Assembly: GCA_001828855.1 (NCBI GenBank)
Contig: MHZT01000003.1
Coordinates: 186,001-250,000, forward strand
Direction: 5' to 3'
DNA length: 64,000 bases
Origin: Rhodobacterales bacterium RIFCSPHIGHO2_02_FULL_62_130
GTDB taxonomy: Bacteria; Pseudomonadota; Alphaproteobacteria; Rhodobacterales; Rhodobacteraceae
This document shows positions 47,268 to 55,974 of this stretch, piece by piece; the stretch's first letter is position 1, and every line of letters starts with the position of its first letter. Under the pieces are notes generated by a model. That model did not search any database. It worked only from the letters and a program-made list of their open reading frames with translations, and was not told the origin of the DNA. The translations under genes were made by a program, and so were the position numbers.

Positions 47268-48107
47268 ATGACCATCGCCATCACCGGAGCCACGGGCCAG
47301 TTGGGCCGTCTTGCCCTTGCCGCCGTGCAAGCCCGCGCACCAGAGGCCGCGATTGTGGCCCTTACCCGTAATCCCGCCGCCGATCTGGGGGTGCCGGTGC
47401 GTGCCTTTGATTATACCAAAGCGGAAACCCTTGCCCCCGCTTTGGCCGGCATCAAAACGCTGGTGCTGATTTCCTCGAATGATTTCAATGATCGCGCCGG
47501 ACAGCACCGGGCCGTGATCGATGCCGCCAAGGCTGCGGGCGTGGGCCGGATCATCTATACCTCGATCCTGAAGGGCGACGCCTCGCCGATGCTGCTGGCG
47601 GCCGATCATATCGCCACCGAGGCATATCTGAAGACGTCGGGGCTTGCCGTTACGCTGCTGCGGAACGGCTGGTATACCGAGAATTACACCGGATCGCTGG
47701 CCGGATCGGTCGCGCATGGTGCGCTGATCGGGGCGTCTGGTGAGGGGCGCATCGCCTCTGCTGCACGCGCCGATTATGCCGAGGCGATTGCCGTGGCGGC
47801 GCTCGACGAGGCCCATGCGGGCAAGACCTATGAGCTGGCAGGCGATCTGCCGCATAGCATGGCCGATTTCGCCGCCGAAGTCTCGCGTCAGGTGGGCCGT
47901 GATATTCCTTTCAACAACCTGCCCAAAGACGTCTACGCAGGAATTTTGACCGGCTTCGGCCTGCCCGAAGGCTTTGCCACCATTCTGGCCGACAGCGATG
48001 ATCACGCTTCGCGCGGGGCGTTGTTCGATGAAAGCCGCACCCTGTCGCGCCTGATCGGCCACCCGACCACGCCGATTGCGGTCTCGATCAAGGCGGCGCT
48101 GGCCTAG
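47268..48107 (+). CDS. NAD(P)H:quinone oxidoreductase-like SDR (NmrA family)
   Basis: The 279-residue protein is an atypical short-chain dehydrogenase with the NAD(P) motif ITGATGQLGR at residues 4-13 and the NmrA-like segment YTSILKGDASPM near 99. It resembles QorB (YtfG), which reduces quinones with NADPH. ACAGGAGA before ATG 47268 fixes the start. Its divergent HxlR regulator suggests induction by quinones or oxidants. Confidence 0.8.
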   Translation: MTIAITGATGQLGRLALAAVQARAPEAAIVALTRNPAADLGVPVRAFDYTKAETLAPALAGIKTLVLISSNDFNDRAGQHRAVIDAAKAAGVGRIIYTSILKGDASPMLLAADHIATEAYLKTSGLAVTLLRNGWYTENYTGSLAGSVAHGALIGASGEGRIASAARADYAEAIAVAALDEAHAGKTYELAGDLPHSMADFAAEVSRQVGRDIPFNNLPKDVYAGILTGFGLPEGFATILADSDDHASRGALFDESRTLSRLIGHPTTPIAVSIKAALA

Positions 48108-48323
48108 GGTCTTCGCGGCGGATCGGGGTAATTCGGGGGCAGGGCGCAGGCCTTGTCCCCTTCCCCGGCCTGTCGCAAATCGCCCGAATATGCCGAAACC
48201 GACGTGGACCTTTGCGGCCCTTCATGCGACAAATGTTGACAAAGGGTTAAAGTCATAACCCCAACCCGTTGATATAACTGCATGAAAAATGGTCCCGCGT
48301 TGGGGCCAAGCCAAAGGCCCGCC

Positions 48324-48746
48324 ATGACCAAGACCACCGATCAAACTGCCGCCCACGGCACAGTCGCCGCCTATTATGCCGCTTTCAACGCAGAAAATCC
48401 CGCCGGAATGCTGGCCTGCGTGACCGATGATGTGGAGCACCGCGTCAACGAGGGCGGTATCCGCAGGGGGCGCGATCTGTTCGCGGAATTCTGCGCCCAT
48501 ATGGGCGTTTCCTACCGTGAGCGACTTGAGGACATCGAGATTTTCGTGAACGCGGCAGGCACCCGCGCCGCCGCGGAATTCATGGTCCACGGGGAATATC
48601 TGAAAACCGATCCCGGCCTGCCCGAGGCCGCAGGCCAGACCTATATCCTGCCCGCCGGATCGTTCTTTGATCTGAAAGACGGCAAGATTTCCCGCATCAC
48701 CACCTTTTACAACCTGAACGACTGGATCGCGCAGGTCTCGGCATGA
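48324..48746 (+). CDS. NTF2-like nuclear transport factor 2/ketosteroid isomerase-type protein
   Basis: The 140-residue protein has the SnoaL-like alpha+beta cone pattern: a helix AAYYAAFNAENPAGMLA near 16-32, then ACVTDDVEHRVNEGG and a final strand region ISRITTFYNL. Members are small hydrolases, isomerases or binding proteins, so a specific reaction cannot be assigned. ATG 48324 is close to the gene start region, and the stop overlaps the acetyltransferase start by four bases, so the two are probably co-translated. Confidence 0.7.
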   Translation: MTKTTDQTAAHGTVAAYYAAFNAENPAGMLACVTDDVEHRVNEGGIRRGRDLFAEFCAHMGVSYRERLEDIEIFVNAAGTRAAAEFMVHGEYLKTDPGLPEAAGQTYILPAGSFFDLKDGKISRITTFYNLNDWIAQVSA

Positions 48747-49327
48747 TCGAAGTCCGCGCCCTGCGTGGAGCCGCGCTTGAGGCCGCGCTGGATCATGTCG
48801 CGGCGCTTCGTATCGCGGTGTTCCGTGACTGGCCCTATCTTTATGACGGCACGCTGGATTATGAGCGCGCCTATCTGGCCACCTACCGCGACAATCCCGG
48901 CGCGCTGCTGGTGGGGGCGTTTGATGGTGACAGGCTGGTGGGGGCGTCAACCTCGACACTGATGGAAGATCATGCCGCCGAATTCGCCGCCCCCTTTGCC
49001 GCGCGCGGCATGGCGCTGGAGACGATCCTTTACGGCGCGGAATCGGTGCTGCTGCCCGAATATCGCGGTATCGGGCTGGGCCATAGATTCATCGACCTGC
49101 GCGAAGATCACGCCCGTGCCATGGGGCGCAGCCATGTCGCCTTCTGCTCGGTCCAGCGCCCGGCGGATCACCCCGCCAAACCTGCCAACGCCCGCACCAA
49201 TGATGCATTCTGGCGGGGCAGGGGATACGAGCCTTTGCCGGGGGTGGTGGCTGCATTTGCGTGGAAAGATCTGGGCGATGCCGCCGAAACGGTAAAGCCG
49301 CTGCAGTTCTGGATGCGCCAACTCTGA
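48743..49327 (+). CDS. GNAT-family N-acetyltransferase
   Basis: The 194-residue protein has the acetyl-CoA-binding pattern of GNAT enzymes: a beta strand in [17 protein letters not shown] near 51-67 and [16 protein letters not shown] near 107-122. The R-G-I-G-L-G segment is the pyrophosphate-binding motif. The acceptor is unknown. It overlaps the NTF2-like gene and lies 169 bp before infA; a short repeat (49336-49358) occupies the gap. Confidence 0.78.
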   Translation: MIEVRALRGAALEAALDHVAALRIAVFRDWPYLYDGTLDYERAYLATYRDNPGALLVGAFDGDRLVGASTSTLMEDHAAEFAAPFAARGMALETILYGAESVLLPEYRGIGLGHRFIDLREDHARAMGRSHVAFCSVQRPADHPAKPANARTNDAFWRGRGYEPLPGVVAAFAWKDLGDAAETVKPLQFWMRQL

Positions 49328-49335
49328 TCCGACAG

Positions 49336-49358
49336 GCTGCGTGAAATCACGCACCCTA
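49336..49358 (+). repeat. Copy of the TGCGTG/CACGCA palindrome
   Basis: GCTGCGTGAAATCACGCACC lies at about 49337-49356. It is a third copy of the palindromic repeat found at 46655 and 46793, here between the acetyltransferase gene and infA. Confidence 0.6.
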
Positions 49359-49496
49359 CTCTTTGCCGTGCAGGGCCGCGCCCGTCTGCGAACAGCCCCC
49401 GCCTTTTCGCAGTTTCCCCTTGAAAACCGCCCGTTTTGGGCGCATATGCCCGCCAATGCCTGCGCCTTGCGCGGGCGAAACTCTATTGGAGAGACC

Positions 49497-49715
49497 ATGG
49501 CCAAGGAAGACATCCTCGAATTCCCCGGTGTCGTTAAGGAACTTCTGCCCAACGCGACATTCAAGGTCGAACTCGATAATGGCCATGAACTGATCGCTGT
49601 CATGGCAGGCAAGATGCGCAAGAACCGCATCCGCGTTCTGGCGGGCGACAAGGTTCAGGTGGAAATGACCCCCTATGACCTGTCCAAAGGCCGCATCAAC
49701 TATCGCTTCAAGTAA
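49497..49715 (+). CDS. infA: Translation initiation factor IF-1
   Basis: The 72-residue protein has the exact length and sequence pattern of IF-1: MAKEDILEF, then [20 protein letters not shown] and [17 protein letters not shown] (each part of the single S1/OB fold). It binds the 30S A site during initiation. GGAGAG precedes ATG 49497. The Maf gene begins two bases after its stop. Confidence 0.96.
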   Translation: MAKEDILEFPGVVKELLPNATFKVELDNGHELIAVMAGKMRKNRIRVLAGDKVQVEMTPYDLSKGRINYRFK

Positions 49716-49716
49716 G

Positions 49717-50292
49717 TTGCGGCTGATTCTGGGATCGGCCAGCCCGCGCCGGAAGGAACTTCTGGCGCAGCTTGGCATTACCCCCGACGCCATCCTGCCC
49801 CCTGACATCGACGAAGACCCCAAGCGGTCGGAACTGCCGCGCCCCTATTGCGCGCGGGTAGCGCGTGAAAAGGCGCTGGCTGTGGCCTGTGGGCCGGATG
49901 ACGTGGTGCTGACCGCTGACACCACCGTTGCGCTTGGTCGCCGCATCCTTGGCAAGCCGCGCGATGCGGGCGAGGCGGCCGAGTTTCTCACCGCGCTTGG
50001 CGGGCGTCGCCATCAGGTCATCACCGCTGTCGCCGTGCGGCGCGGCGACCGGATCTGGACGCGGGAAAGCGTTTCTGCCGTGAAGATGAAACGCCTGTCG
50101 GATGCCGAGTTGAACAGCTATCTTGCCGGTGGCGACTGGCAGGGCAAAGCGGGAGCCTATGGCATCCAGGGCGCTGCCGGTGCCTTCATTCCGTGGATTT
50201 CCGGCAGTTTTACCGGCATCGTGGGCCTGCCTTTGGCCGAAACCGCCGCCCTGCTGCAAGCCGCAGGCTACCCCGTCTGGAGACAGCCATGA
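49717..50292 (+). CDS. maf: Maf-family nucleotide pyrophosphatase
   Basis: The 191-residue protein from TTG 49717 begins (M)[15 protein letters not shown], the Maf signature, and contains DTTVALG near residue 69 and [11 protein letters not shown] near 147. Maf proteins hydrolyse modified or canonical nucleoside triphosphates (house-cleaning role) and affect septum formation. The TTG start is preferred because it begins the family pattern one base after the infA stop. The stop overlaps the RNase G start. Confidence 0.9.
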   Translation: MRLILGSASPRRKELLAQLGITPDAILPPDIDEDPKRSELPRPYCARVAREKALAVACGPDDVVLTADTTVALGRRILGKPRDAGEAAEFLTALGGRRHQVITAVAVRRGDRIWTRESVSAVKMKRLSDAELNSYLAGGDWQGKAGAYGIQGAAGAFIPWISGSFTGIVGLPLAETAALLQAAGYPVWRQP

Positions 50293-51317
50293 TTGGCCGC
50301 ATCGTTCTGCTTGACGACATCAAATCCCGCCCCGCCGCTGCCCTTGTGGTCGATGGCCAGCTTGTTGATCTGGCGATTGATCCCGAAGGCGATGCGCCTT
50401 TGCCGGGGGCGATCTACCGTGCCGTTGCCGACCGCCCGATGAAAGGGCAGGGGGGGCTTTTCGTCAAGCTGCCCGAAGGTTCGGGCTTTTTGCGCCAGAC
50501 AGCAGGGATTGCACCGGGCCAACGCTTGCTGGTGCAGATCACCGGCCCTGCCGAGGCGGGCAAAGCCTATCCGGTCACCACGCGGCTTTTGTTCAAATCG
50601 CGCTATGCGATTGTGACGCCCGGTGCGCCAGGCCTGAACATCTCGCGCCGGATCAAGGATGAGGCCGCACGAGCCGAGCTTGAGGCGCTGGCCGCCGCAG
50701 GTATGGCCGGTGCGCCCGAAGACTTGGGCCTGATTTTGCGCTCGGCCTGTCTTGGGGCCGAGGATGACGAGATTGCCGAGGATATCACCGCGATGCGCGA
50801 TCTGGCGCAGGCGGTGCTGGCCGATACCGAAGGCGGGCCGGAACTTCTGGTCGAAGGCGCGGGCGCGCATGAAACCGCGTGGCGCGACTGGGCCGATCCC
50901 GCCCCTGACGAGGTGATCGAGGGCGGCTTTGCCGACAATGGCATTGCCGAGATGATCGACGCGCTACTGACCCCGCGTGTGGGTTTGGGCGAGGGCCATA
51001 TGATGATTGAACCCACCCGTGCGCTGATTGCGGTGGATGTGAACACCGGCAACGATACCTCGCCTGCCGCTGCGCTGAAGGTGAACATCGCGGCCGCCCG
51101 CGAAGTGCCGCGCCAGTTGCGGCTGCGCGGTCTTGGCGGACAGGTGGTGATCGATTTCGCCCCGATGCCGAAGAAAGAGCGCGCGATTCTGGATCAGGTC
51201 ATCCGTGCCGCGTTCAAATCCGAGTCAGAGGTCAATCTGGCAGGCTGGACCACGCTTGGCCTGTTCGAGATGACCCGCAAGCGTGACCGGCTGCCCTTGG
51301 CTGCGCTTTTGGCATGA
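50289..51317 (+). CDS. Ribonuclease E/G-family endonuclease, short form lacking the Zn-link
   Basis: The 342-residue protein has an S1-like N-terminus ([22 protein letters not shown] near 37-58) and the catalytic DNase I-like part with aspartates in IAVDVNTGN near 254 and QVVIDFAPM near 285. The usual Zn-link cysteines that follow LFEMTRKR in RNase E/G are missing; the chain stops eleven residues later. The next gene, yacG, starts in an overlapping frame with CPIC. Whether the short form is active as a dimer is uncertain. Confidence 0.82.
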   Translation: MIGRIVLLDDIKSRPAAALVVDGQLVDLAIDPEGDAPLPGAIYRAVADRPMKGQGGLFVKLPEGSGFLRQTAGIAPGQRLLVQITGPAEAGKAYPVTTRLLFKSRYAIVTPGAPGLNISRRIKDEAARAELEALAAAGMAGAPEDLGLILRSACLGAEDDEIAEDITAMRDLAQAVLADTEGGPELLVEGAGAHETAWRDWADPAPDEVIEGGFADNGIAEMIDALLTPRVGLGEGHMMIEPTRALIAVDVNTGNDTSPAAALKVNIAAAREVPRQLRLRGLGGQVVIDFAPMPKKERAILDQVIRAAFKSESEVNLAGWTTLGLFEMTRKRDRLPLAALLA

Positions 51318-51490
51318 CCTGCCCGATCTGCGCCCGCGAAAGCGACGAAAAACACCGCCCGTTCTGCTCGCGCCGCTGTGCGGATGTGGATTTGGGGCGG
51401 TGGCTGCACGGCAGCTATGCGATCCCCGCCGAGGCAGTGGACGACGAAAACCCCCCTGAGATGCCCGTCCCGCCATCCCGACCGCAATGA
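51314..51490 (+). CDS. yacG: DNA gyrase inhibitor YacG
   Basis: The 58-residue frame from ATG 51314 encodes a single zinc finger: CPIC at residues 3-6 and CSRRC at about 18-22. The rest is a short acidic-proline tail. YacG binds gyrase B and lowers its activity. ATG overlaps the RNase stop (ATGA), so translation is coupled. It is the last gene of the housekeeping group. Confidence 0.88.
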   Translation: MTCPICARESDEKHRPFCSRRCADVDLGRWLHGSYAIPAEAVDDENPPEMPVPPSRPQ

Positions 51491-51586
51491 TCCGAAAACT
51501 CTGCATTTTTCTGCCAAAACCCTCTGGACAGCCCCGCGCACCTGACGTATCACCCCGCCATCGAACGGCGCTGCTGTTCGAACGGT

Positions 51587-51662
51587 GCCCAGATAGCTCA
51601 GTTGGTAGAGCAGCGGATTGAAAATCCGCGTGTCGCTGGTTCGATTCCGGCTCTGGGCACCA
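51587..51662 (+). tRNA. tRNA-Phe (anticodon GAA)
   Basis: The cloverleaf is complete: acceptor GCCCAGA with TCTGGGC, anticodon stem GCGGA/TCCGC around TTGAAAA, T-loop GTTCGATTC, and an encoded CCA at 51660-51662. The anticodon GAA reads phenylalanine codons. Confidence 0.96.
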
Positions 51663-51696
51663 TTTAAATCTTTCACATAAAATACTTATTTTTGTC

Positions 51697-51716
51697 AGGA
51701 TCAGCCTTCTGATCCT
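51697..51716 (+). terminator. Hairpin after tRNA-Phe
   Basis: AGGATCAG at 51697-51704 pairs perfectly with CTGATCCT at 51709-51716 across a 4-nt loop; only TTCGACGTTT-like sequence follows, so termination may be weak. The rest of 51717-51917 shows no gene that I can support. Confidence 0.5.
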
Positions 51717-51917
51717 TCGACGTTTCGTAGCCTCGTCTTCCCCGCCGCGTGCTTCGGTTGCATGGTGGTGAGACCAGGTGGGTGCGAACGGTGGGGCGCT
51801 GCAGGAAGGTCTGGACTTGGCGACCGGACGGATTCATCCTTTGTTTGAGTTTCTGGAACTGCACTGCTTGCTGTCGGCTTTGATCCGGCGGGGGGCCAAA
51901 AGAGGGGCCATGCTGAA

Positions 51918-54533
51918 ATGGAGCCAGCCGATCATCCGCTACATTGCTTGGGAAAAGCTGCGGTTGCGCGCATAGCGGGCCTTCTGGCTGTGGCCATCTT
52001 CGGGATGGCGCTGATGGTGCAGGGTGCGGCAGCCGAGGACCGCATGATCCGGGTTGGTGTCTATGCCAACGAACCAAAGCTGTTTGTAGACGCCAATGGC
52101 GAGGCGGCGGGCATCTTTCCGGATTTGCTTGCCGAGATTGCGGCGAAGGAGAATTTGCAATTCACCTACATTCCCTGTGAATGGCAGCATTGTCTGGAAA
52201 TGGTCAAGTCGGGCGAGCTGGATCTGATGCCGGATGTCGCGCTGAACGAGGAACGCCAGAAGGTGTTCGACTTCCATAAAACGCCTGCGCTGAACAGCTG
52301 GTCGGTGATTTACCGCAGCCCTTCGGTGCGGGTCGAGTCTTTCCTTGATCTTGAAAACCGAAGCGTCGCGGTCCTGAAGGAATCCGTCCAGCAAAGCTAT
52401 CTGCAGAATGCGCTTAACGCCTTTGGCGTCAATGCGCGGCTGATCCCTGTCACCACCTTCGAGGAGGGGTTCCGTGAGGTGCAGGCAGGGCATGTCGATG
52501 CCGTTGCGGTGAACCATCACTACGGGTCTTTTGCGGCCAAGAAGTTCGGTCTTGTTGAAACCTCGATCGTCTTTCTGCCTAGCAGCCTGTTCATCGTCAC
52601 CAAGAAAGGCACCAATGCCGGATTGATGACCCTGTTTGATTACTATTTCGACCAGTGGCGCGAAGACCCGCAGTCGCCGCTGTTCCACATCCTGAAGAAA
52701 TGGACCGGAGAGGAATCCATTTCCGTGGTGCCTTTCTATATCTGGTGGGCGCTGGGGGGCATATCAGGGGTTGTGGTGTTGTCTCTGGGTATAGCCGCCT
52801 ATTTGCGCGCCGAGGTAAAGCGGCAGACTGCGCGGGTCCGTGAGGGGGAAGACAGGCTGGATGCCATTCTGAACGAGGTCGGATCGGGAATTTACGTGAA
52901 GGACACCTCCCTGCGGTATCAATATGTGAACCGTGCGATCAGCGAGGCATTGGGCAAGTCCGAGGGCGAAATTCTGGGCAAGCTGGACAGTGATTTCCTT
53001 GACCAGAAAGAAGCCCAGCAAATGATGCAGATTGATCGGGAGGTGCTTGAAACCGGTCACAGATACAGTGGGCGGGAAATTGTCATGAAAGGGCCGGACG
53101 GTCCGCCGCGGACGTTCTTTTCGGTGAAAAAGCCCCTCTATGATGCCAAAGGGGCCATTGCGGGGCTTTGCGGTATTTCTACGGACATCACCGATCAGGT
53201 CGATTTCAAGGAAAGGCTGGACAAGCTGGCGAATTTTGATCCGCTGACCGGCCTGCATAACCGGATGTTCTTCTTTCAAGAGGCGGAACGCATGGTGAAG
53301 CGGCCGGATCATCCGGCGGGCCAATCCGCGTTGATTTTGATTAACCTCGACAATTTCAAGGATCTTAACGATACGGCGGGCCACCGTGTTGGCGATCTGC
53401 TTTTGAAAGAAACGGCTGTCCAGCTTGGCAAGATCAAACAGGGCAACCAGCTTTTGGCCCGTATCATGGGCGACTCTTTTGCATTTTTCATCGAGACGCT
53501 GCCGACAGCCAAGGGTGCGTTGATCGGCGAGATCAATGATGTCACGGCGCAGATTTTGGCAGCGGTCGCGCGATCGAAAAACCTTGAGGGGCTGGTCTAT
53601 CATGGCAAGGCATCGCTGGGGATTTCAATCTTTGATCCTGCGCTGCTGACGCTGCAGGTCGCCTTCCAGCAGGCTGAACTTGCCCTTTATGAGGCCAAAA
53701 GCTCTGACAAGGGGGCGTTCCGCATCTTCGAGGCCGAAATGGAACAGCTTGCGACGGGGCGGCTGAAGCTTGAGGCGGAATTGCGGGATGCCATTCATTC
53801 CGGTCAGCTTGTCACCTATTACCAGCCGCAAGTGGATGCACAGGGCAAGTTGCATGCGATGGAGGCGCTTGTGCGGTGGAACCACCCCGAGCGCGGGCTT
53901 TGTGGCCCCGCCACGTTCATTCCGCTTGCCGAATCCAACGGCCAGATTCTTGCGGTTGGCCGCATTGTGCGCGATGCGGTGTGCCGGCAACTGGAGATTT
54001 GGGCAAAAGACCCGCGGACAGCCAAGATCATCCTTGCCGTCAACGTCAGCGCCACCGAATTCTTCGAGGAAGGCTTCGTGCATAGCGTCATCGACTCTTT
54101 GTCGAGCTTCAAGTTCGATCCGGCCTGTCTTGAGCTTGAATTGACGGAAAGCCAGTTCATCAAGAATTTCGATCAGGCACTGGTCAAGATGGCGGCCCTG
54201 AAAGGCATGGGGGTGCGGCTGTCGCTGGATGATTTCGGCACAGGATATTCATCTCTCAGCCGCCTCAAGCGACTTCCCTTTGACCAGTTGAAGATTGATG
54301 CCAGCTTTGTCAGGGACATTGTTTCAAGCTCGCGCGATGCTGCAATCGTTCAGACCATCGTCCACCTTGCCAATGCGCTGGGGGTCGAGGTTCTGGCGGA
54401 AGGGGTCGAGACACAGGCGCAAAAAGACCGGCTGATGGCTTTGGGATGCAAGAAGTTTCAGGGCTTTCTGGACGGCGCCCCCATGCCGATCGGGCAGATC
54501 GAAGCCAAGTTTCTGGCATTGAAGCCGGTCTGA
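51918..54533 (+). CDS. Membrane sensor with PAS, degenerate GGDEF and EAL domains (c-di-GMP phosphodiesterase)
   Basis: The 871-residue protein has, in order, a signal/anchor start (GLLAVAIFGMALMV), a periplasmic SBP_bac_3-like sensor domain (about 45-265), one membrane span (272-298), a PAS domain (311-428), a GGDEF-like domain (433-604) and an EAL domain (615-864). The GGDEF site reads MGDSF at residues 517-521, so cyclase activity is unlikely. The EAL motif (residues 649-651), ELTES, DDFGTGYSS and EGVET are kept, so c-di-GMP hydrolysis is likely. An exported ligand probably controls it. The start is uncertain; ATG 51918 has a weak AGAGGGG site. Confidence 0.85.
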   Translation: MEPADHPLHCLGKAAVARIAGLLAVAIFGMALMVQGAAAEDRMIRVGVYANEPKLFVDANGEAAGIFPDLLAEIAAKENLQFTYIPCEWQHCLEMVKSGELDLMPDVALNEERQKVFDFHKTPALNSWSVIYRSPSVRVESFLDLENRSVAVLKESVQQSYLQNALNAFGVNARLIPVTTFEEGFREVQAGHVDAVAVNHHYGSFAAKKFGLVETSIVFLPSSLFIVTKKGTNAGLMTLFDYYFDQWREDPQSPLFHILKKWTGEESISVVPFYIWWALGGISGVVVLSLGIAAYLRAEVKRQTARVREGEDRLDAILNEVGSGIYVKDTSLRYQYVNRAISEALGKSEGEILGKLDSDFLDQKEAQQMMQIDREVLETGHRYSGREIVMKGPDGPPRTFFSVKKPLYDAKGAIAGLCGISTDITDQVDFKERLDKLANFDPLTGLHNRMFFFQEAERMVKRPDHPAGQSALILINLDNFKDLNDTAGHRVGDLLLKETAVQLGKIKQGNQLLARIMGDSFAFFIETLPTAKGALIGEINDVTAQILAAVARSKNLEGLVYHGKASLGISIFDPALLTLQVAFQQAELALYEAKSSDKGAFRIFEAEMEQLATGRLKLEAELRDAIHSGQLVTYYQPQVDAQGKLHAMEALVRWNHPERGLCGPATFIPLAESNGQILAVGRIVRDAVCRQLEIWAKDPRTAKIILAVNVSATEFFEEGFVHSVIDSLSSFKFDPACLELELTESQFIKNFDQALVKMAALKGMGVRLSLDDFGTGYSSLSRLKRLPFDQLKIDASFVRDIVSSSRDAAIVQTIVHLANALGVEVLAEGVETQAQKDRLMALGCKKFQGFLDGAPMPIGQIEAKFLALKPV

Positions 54534-54669
54534 TTATGGCGTTACGCGGGATGCACCTTGGGCATAGGTTTGCATTCTGTGTTGTCCTGACGGGTTTCAG
54601 CGCGGCCGGAAGAGGGGCGAGGTTCATCTGAACGGTCGCTGTGCGTTTCCGACGTGGTTTTCCGCCGCA

Positions 54670-54683
54670 TTGACCCAGATCAA
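54670..54683 (+). promoter_or_regulatory. FNR/FnrL-type box before a small membrane protein gene
   Basis: TTGACCCAGATCAA matches the FNR consensus TTGAT-N4-ATCAA except for one base. Its centre is 69 bp before ATG 54746, so a start point about 41 bp downstream, typical for FNR activation, would fall near 54718, just before the ribosome binding site. This predicts anaerobic or low-oxygen expression. Confidence 0.6.
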
Positions 54684-54745
54684 CGTGACATCTTCGATCC
54701 GGGCGCAGGATGGCGCGGTTTCAGGCACTCATAAGGAGAGCGGCG

Positions 54746-54856
54746 ATGATGACCGGATTTGGTGCGGGGGCGGGCTTTGGTTGGATCGGCATGCTGCTGG
54801 TTCTTGTGCTGGTCGTGTTGGCCATTGCGGCGCTGATCAAATATCTGCGGTCATAA
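54746..54856 (+). CDS. 36-residue single-span membrane peptide
   Basis: ATG 54746 is preceded by a strong site AAGGAGAG at 54733-54740, and the frame ends with TAA at 54856. The peptide has a glycine-rich start (MMTGFGAGAGFGW), a single hydrophobic stretch (IGMLLVLVLVVLAIAALI) and a basic end KYLRS, like the N-terminal halves of SHOCT-type membrane proteins. The function is unknown. The FNR-type box at 54670-54683 suggests it is made under low oxygen. Confidence 0.65.
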   Translation: MMTGFGAGAGFGWIGMLLVLVLVVLAIAALIKYLRS

Positions 54857-54962
54857 GCGGCGGGTCGCGTGACACCGGAAAAATCCGGCGGGGGGCTATG
54901 TCTTGGTCTTTCCATTCGACGGTGCATCCGCAATCATGCGGGGGCAACGCGGTGGGGACGAA

Positions 54963-55580
54963 ATGTCGGTATCACTACTTTTCGCCTGCCTCAACGTGTT
55001 GGGAACGTTTGTTTTTGGTCTTAGCGGCGCAATGGTTGCGATCCGGCTCAGGTTCGACATTTTCGGTATTCTCGTCCTGTCGGTTGCGACCGGTGTGGCG
55101 GGCGGAATTATTCGGGATCTGCTTCTGGGTGCTGTGCCGCCAGAGGTTCTGCACACAGTCTGGCCGATGGCCATCGCCAGTCTGGCGGGGATCTGCGCCT
55201 ATTTCTTCCAACCCGTGATCGAACGTTTCAAGCGGCCCGTCATGCTGTTGGATGCAATAGGACTGGGTGTCTTTGCTGTTGCCGGATGTAGCAAGGCGAT
55301 AGCCTTCGGATTGGCCCCCCCGGGCGCGATCCTGTTGGGCGTCATGACCGCGATCGGGGGTGGCATGCTGCGCGACATGATGGCGGCCGAGGTTCCGCGT
55401 GTGCTTCATGAAGAAGTCTATGCGCTGGCCGCCTTTGCGGGGGCTGCGACCTATGCCGGCTGTCTTTGGCTGGGGGTTCCCGAAATCGCAGCGGCTGCCG
55501 GTGCGGTGTTGCTTGCCGTTGGCCTGCGGCTTGCAAGTGTCCGGTTCGGATGGAAGTTGCCGCGCCCGTCCGGTTCCTGA
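54963..55580 (+). CDS. TRIC/UPF0126 family membrane protein (cation channel-like)
   Basis: The 205-residue protein is a seven-span membrane protein made of two repeated halves, each with a glycine motif (VATGVAGGIIRDLLLG near 36-51 and MTAIGGGMLRDMM near 122-134). This matches the UPF0126 family, now linked to trimeric intracellular cation channels. The ion selectivity here is unknown. ATG 54963 gives the usual family length; an in-frame ATG 20 codons upstream would add a charged tail. Confidence 0.8.
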   Translation: MSVSLLFACLNVLGTFVFGLSGAMVAIRLRFDIFGILVLSVATGVAGGIIRDLLLGAVPPEVLHTVWPMAIASLAGICAYFFQPVIERFKRPVMLLDAIGLGVFAVAGCSKAIAFGLAPPGAILLGVMTAIGGGMLRDMMAAEVPRVLHEEVYALAAFAGAATYAGCLWLGVPEIAAAAGAVLLAVGLRLASVRFGWKLPRPSGS

Positions 55581-55626
55581 ACAGTCCCGCTTTGGCGTCT
55601 TGCCCTTGATACGCAGGCCCTAGGGG

Positions 55627-55959
55627 TCATTTCAGCGCTACATAGGTCAAAGGGTCAAGCATCGCGCATCTGACCGCGGTGGGTTTTCCCGTAACGTCAC
55701 TGACGATGTCTTTTATCTCTGCACAGATTTCACGAATACGGCCGGTTGTCCGCTCTGGTCGGGGCAAGATGTGCAACTCGACATTCACAGGAGGCTGATC
55801 CTGCAAGGCGCGCACGGGAATGACCACGATATGACAGGCTGACAACGTCACCCCCAAGCGATCACAAAGCAGATCCCGCAAAGCGGGCAGCCTGTTTTCA
55901 AGAGATTGGCCGCAGTCCTGCAAAAGCAGGTGATCCGCAAACAGTTTTACATTGGGCAT
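55627..55959 (-). CDS. Tautomerase-like protein (110 residues)
   Basis: The protein starts MPNVKLFADHLLLQ, so the mature chain would have an N-terminal proline, the catalytic base of tautomerases such as 5-carboxymethyl-2-hydroxymuconate isomerase. It is longer than 4-oxalocrotonate tautomerase but near the size of that isomerase. The identity is uncertain. As the last gene of the operon with a ring-cleaving dioxygenase, it could tautomerise the ring-fission product. Confidence 0.55.
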   Translation of the reverse strand: MPNVKLFADHLLLQDCGQSLENRLPALRDLLCDRLGVTLSACHIVVIPVRALQDQPPVNVELHILPRPERTTGRIREICAEIKDIVSDVTGKPTAVRCAMLDPLTYVALK

Positions 55960-55974
55960 GGCGGACGGTCCTTT

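Noticed and set aside
51663-51917. Possible integrated element or attachment site after tRNA-Phe
   Set aside because: No integrase gene and no second copy of the tRNA 3' end was found; only a small hairpin is visible.
51910-51975. A 21-codon frame overlapping the start of the phosphodiesterase gene
   Set aside because: It is too short and has no support apart from an ATG; its bases are explained by the larger gene.
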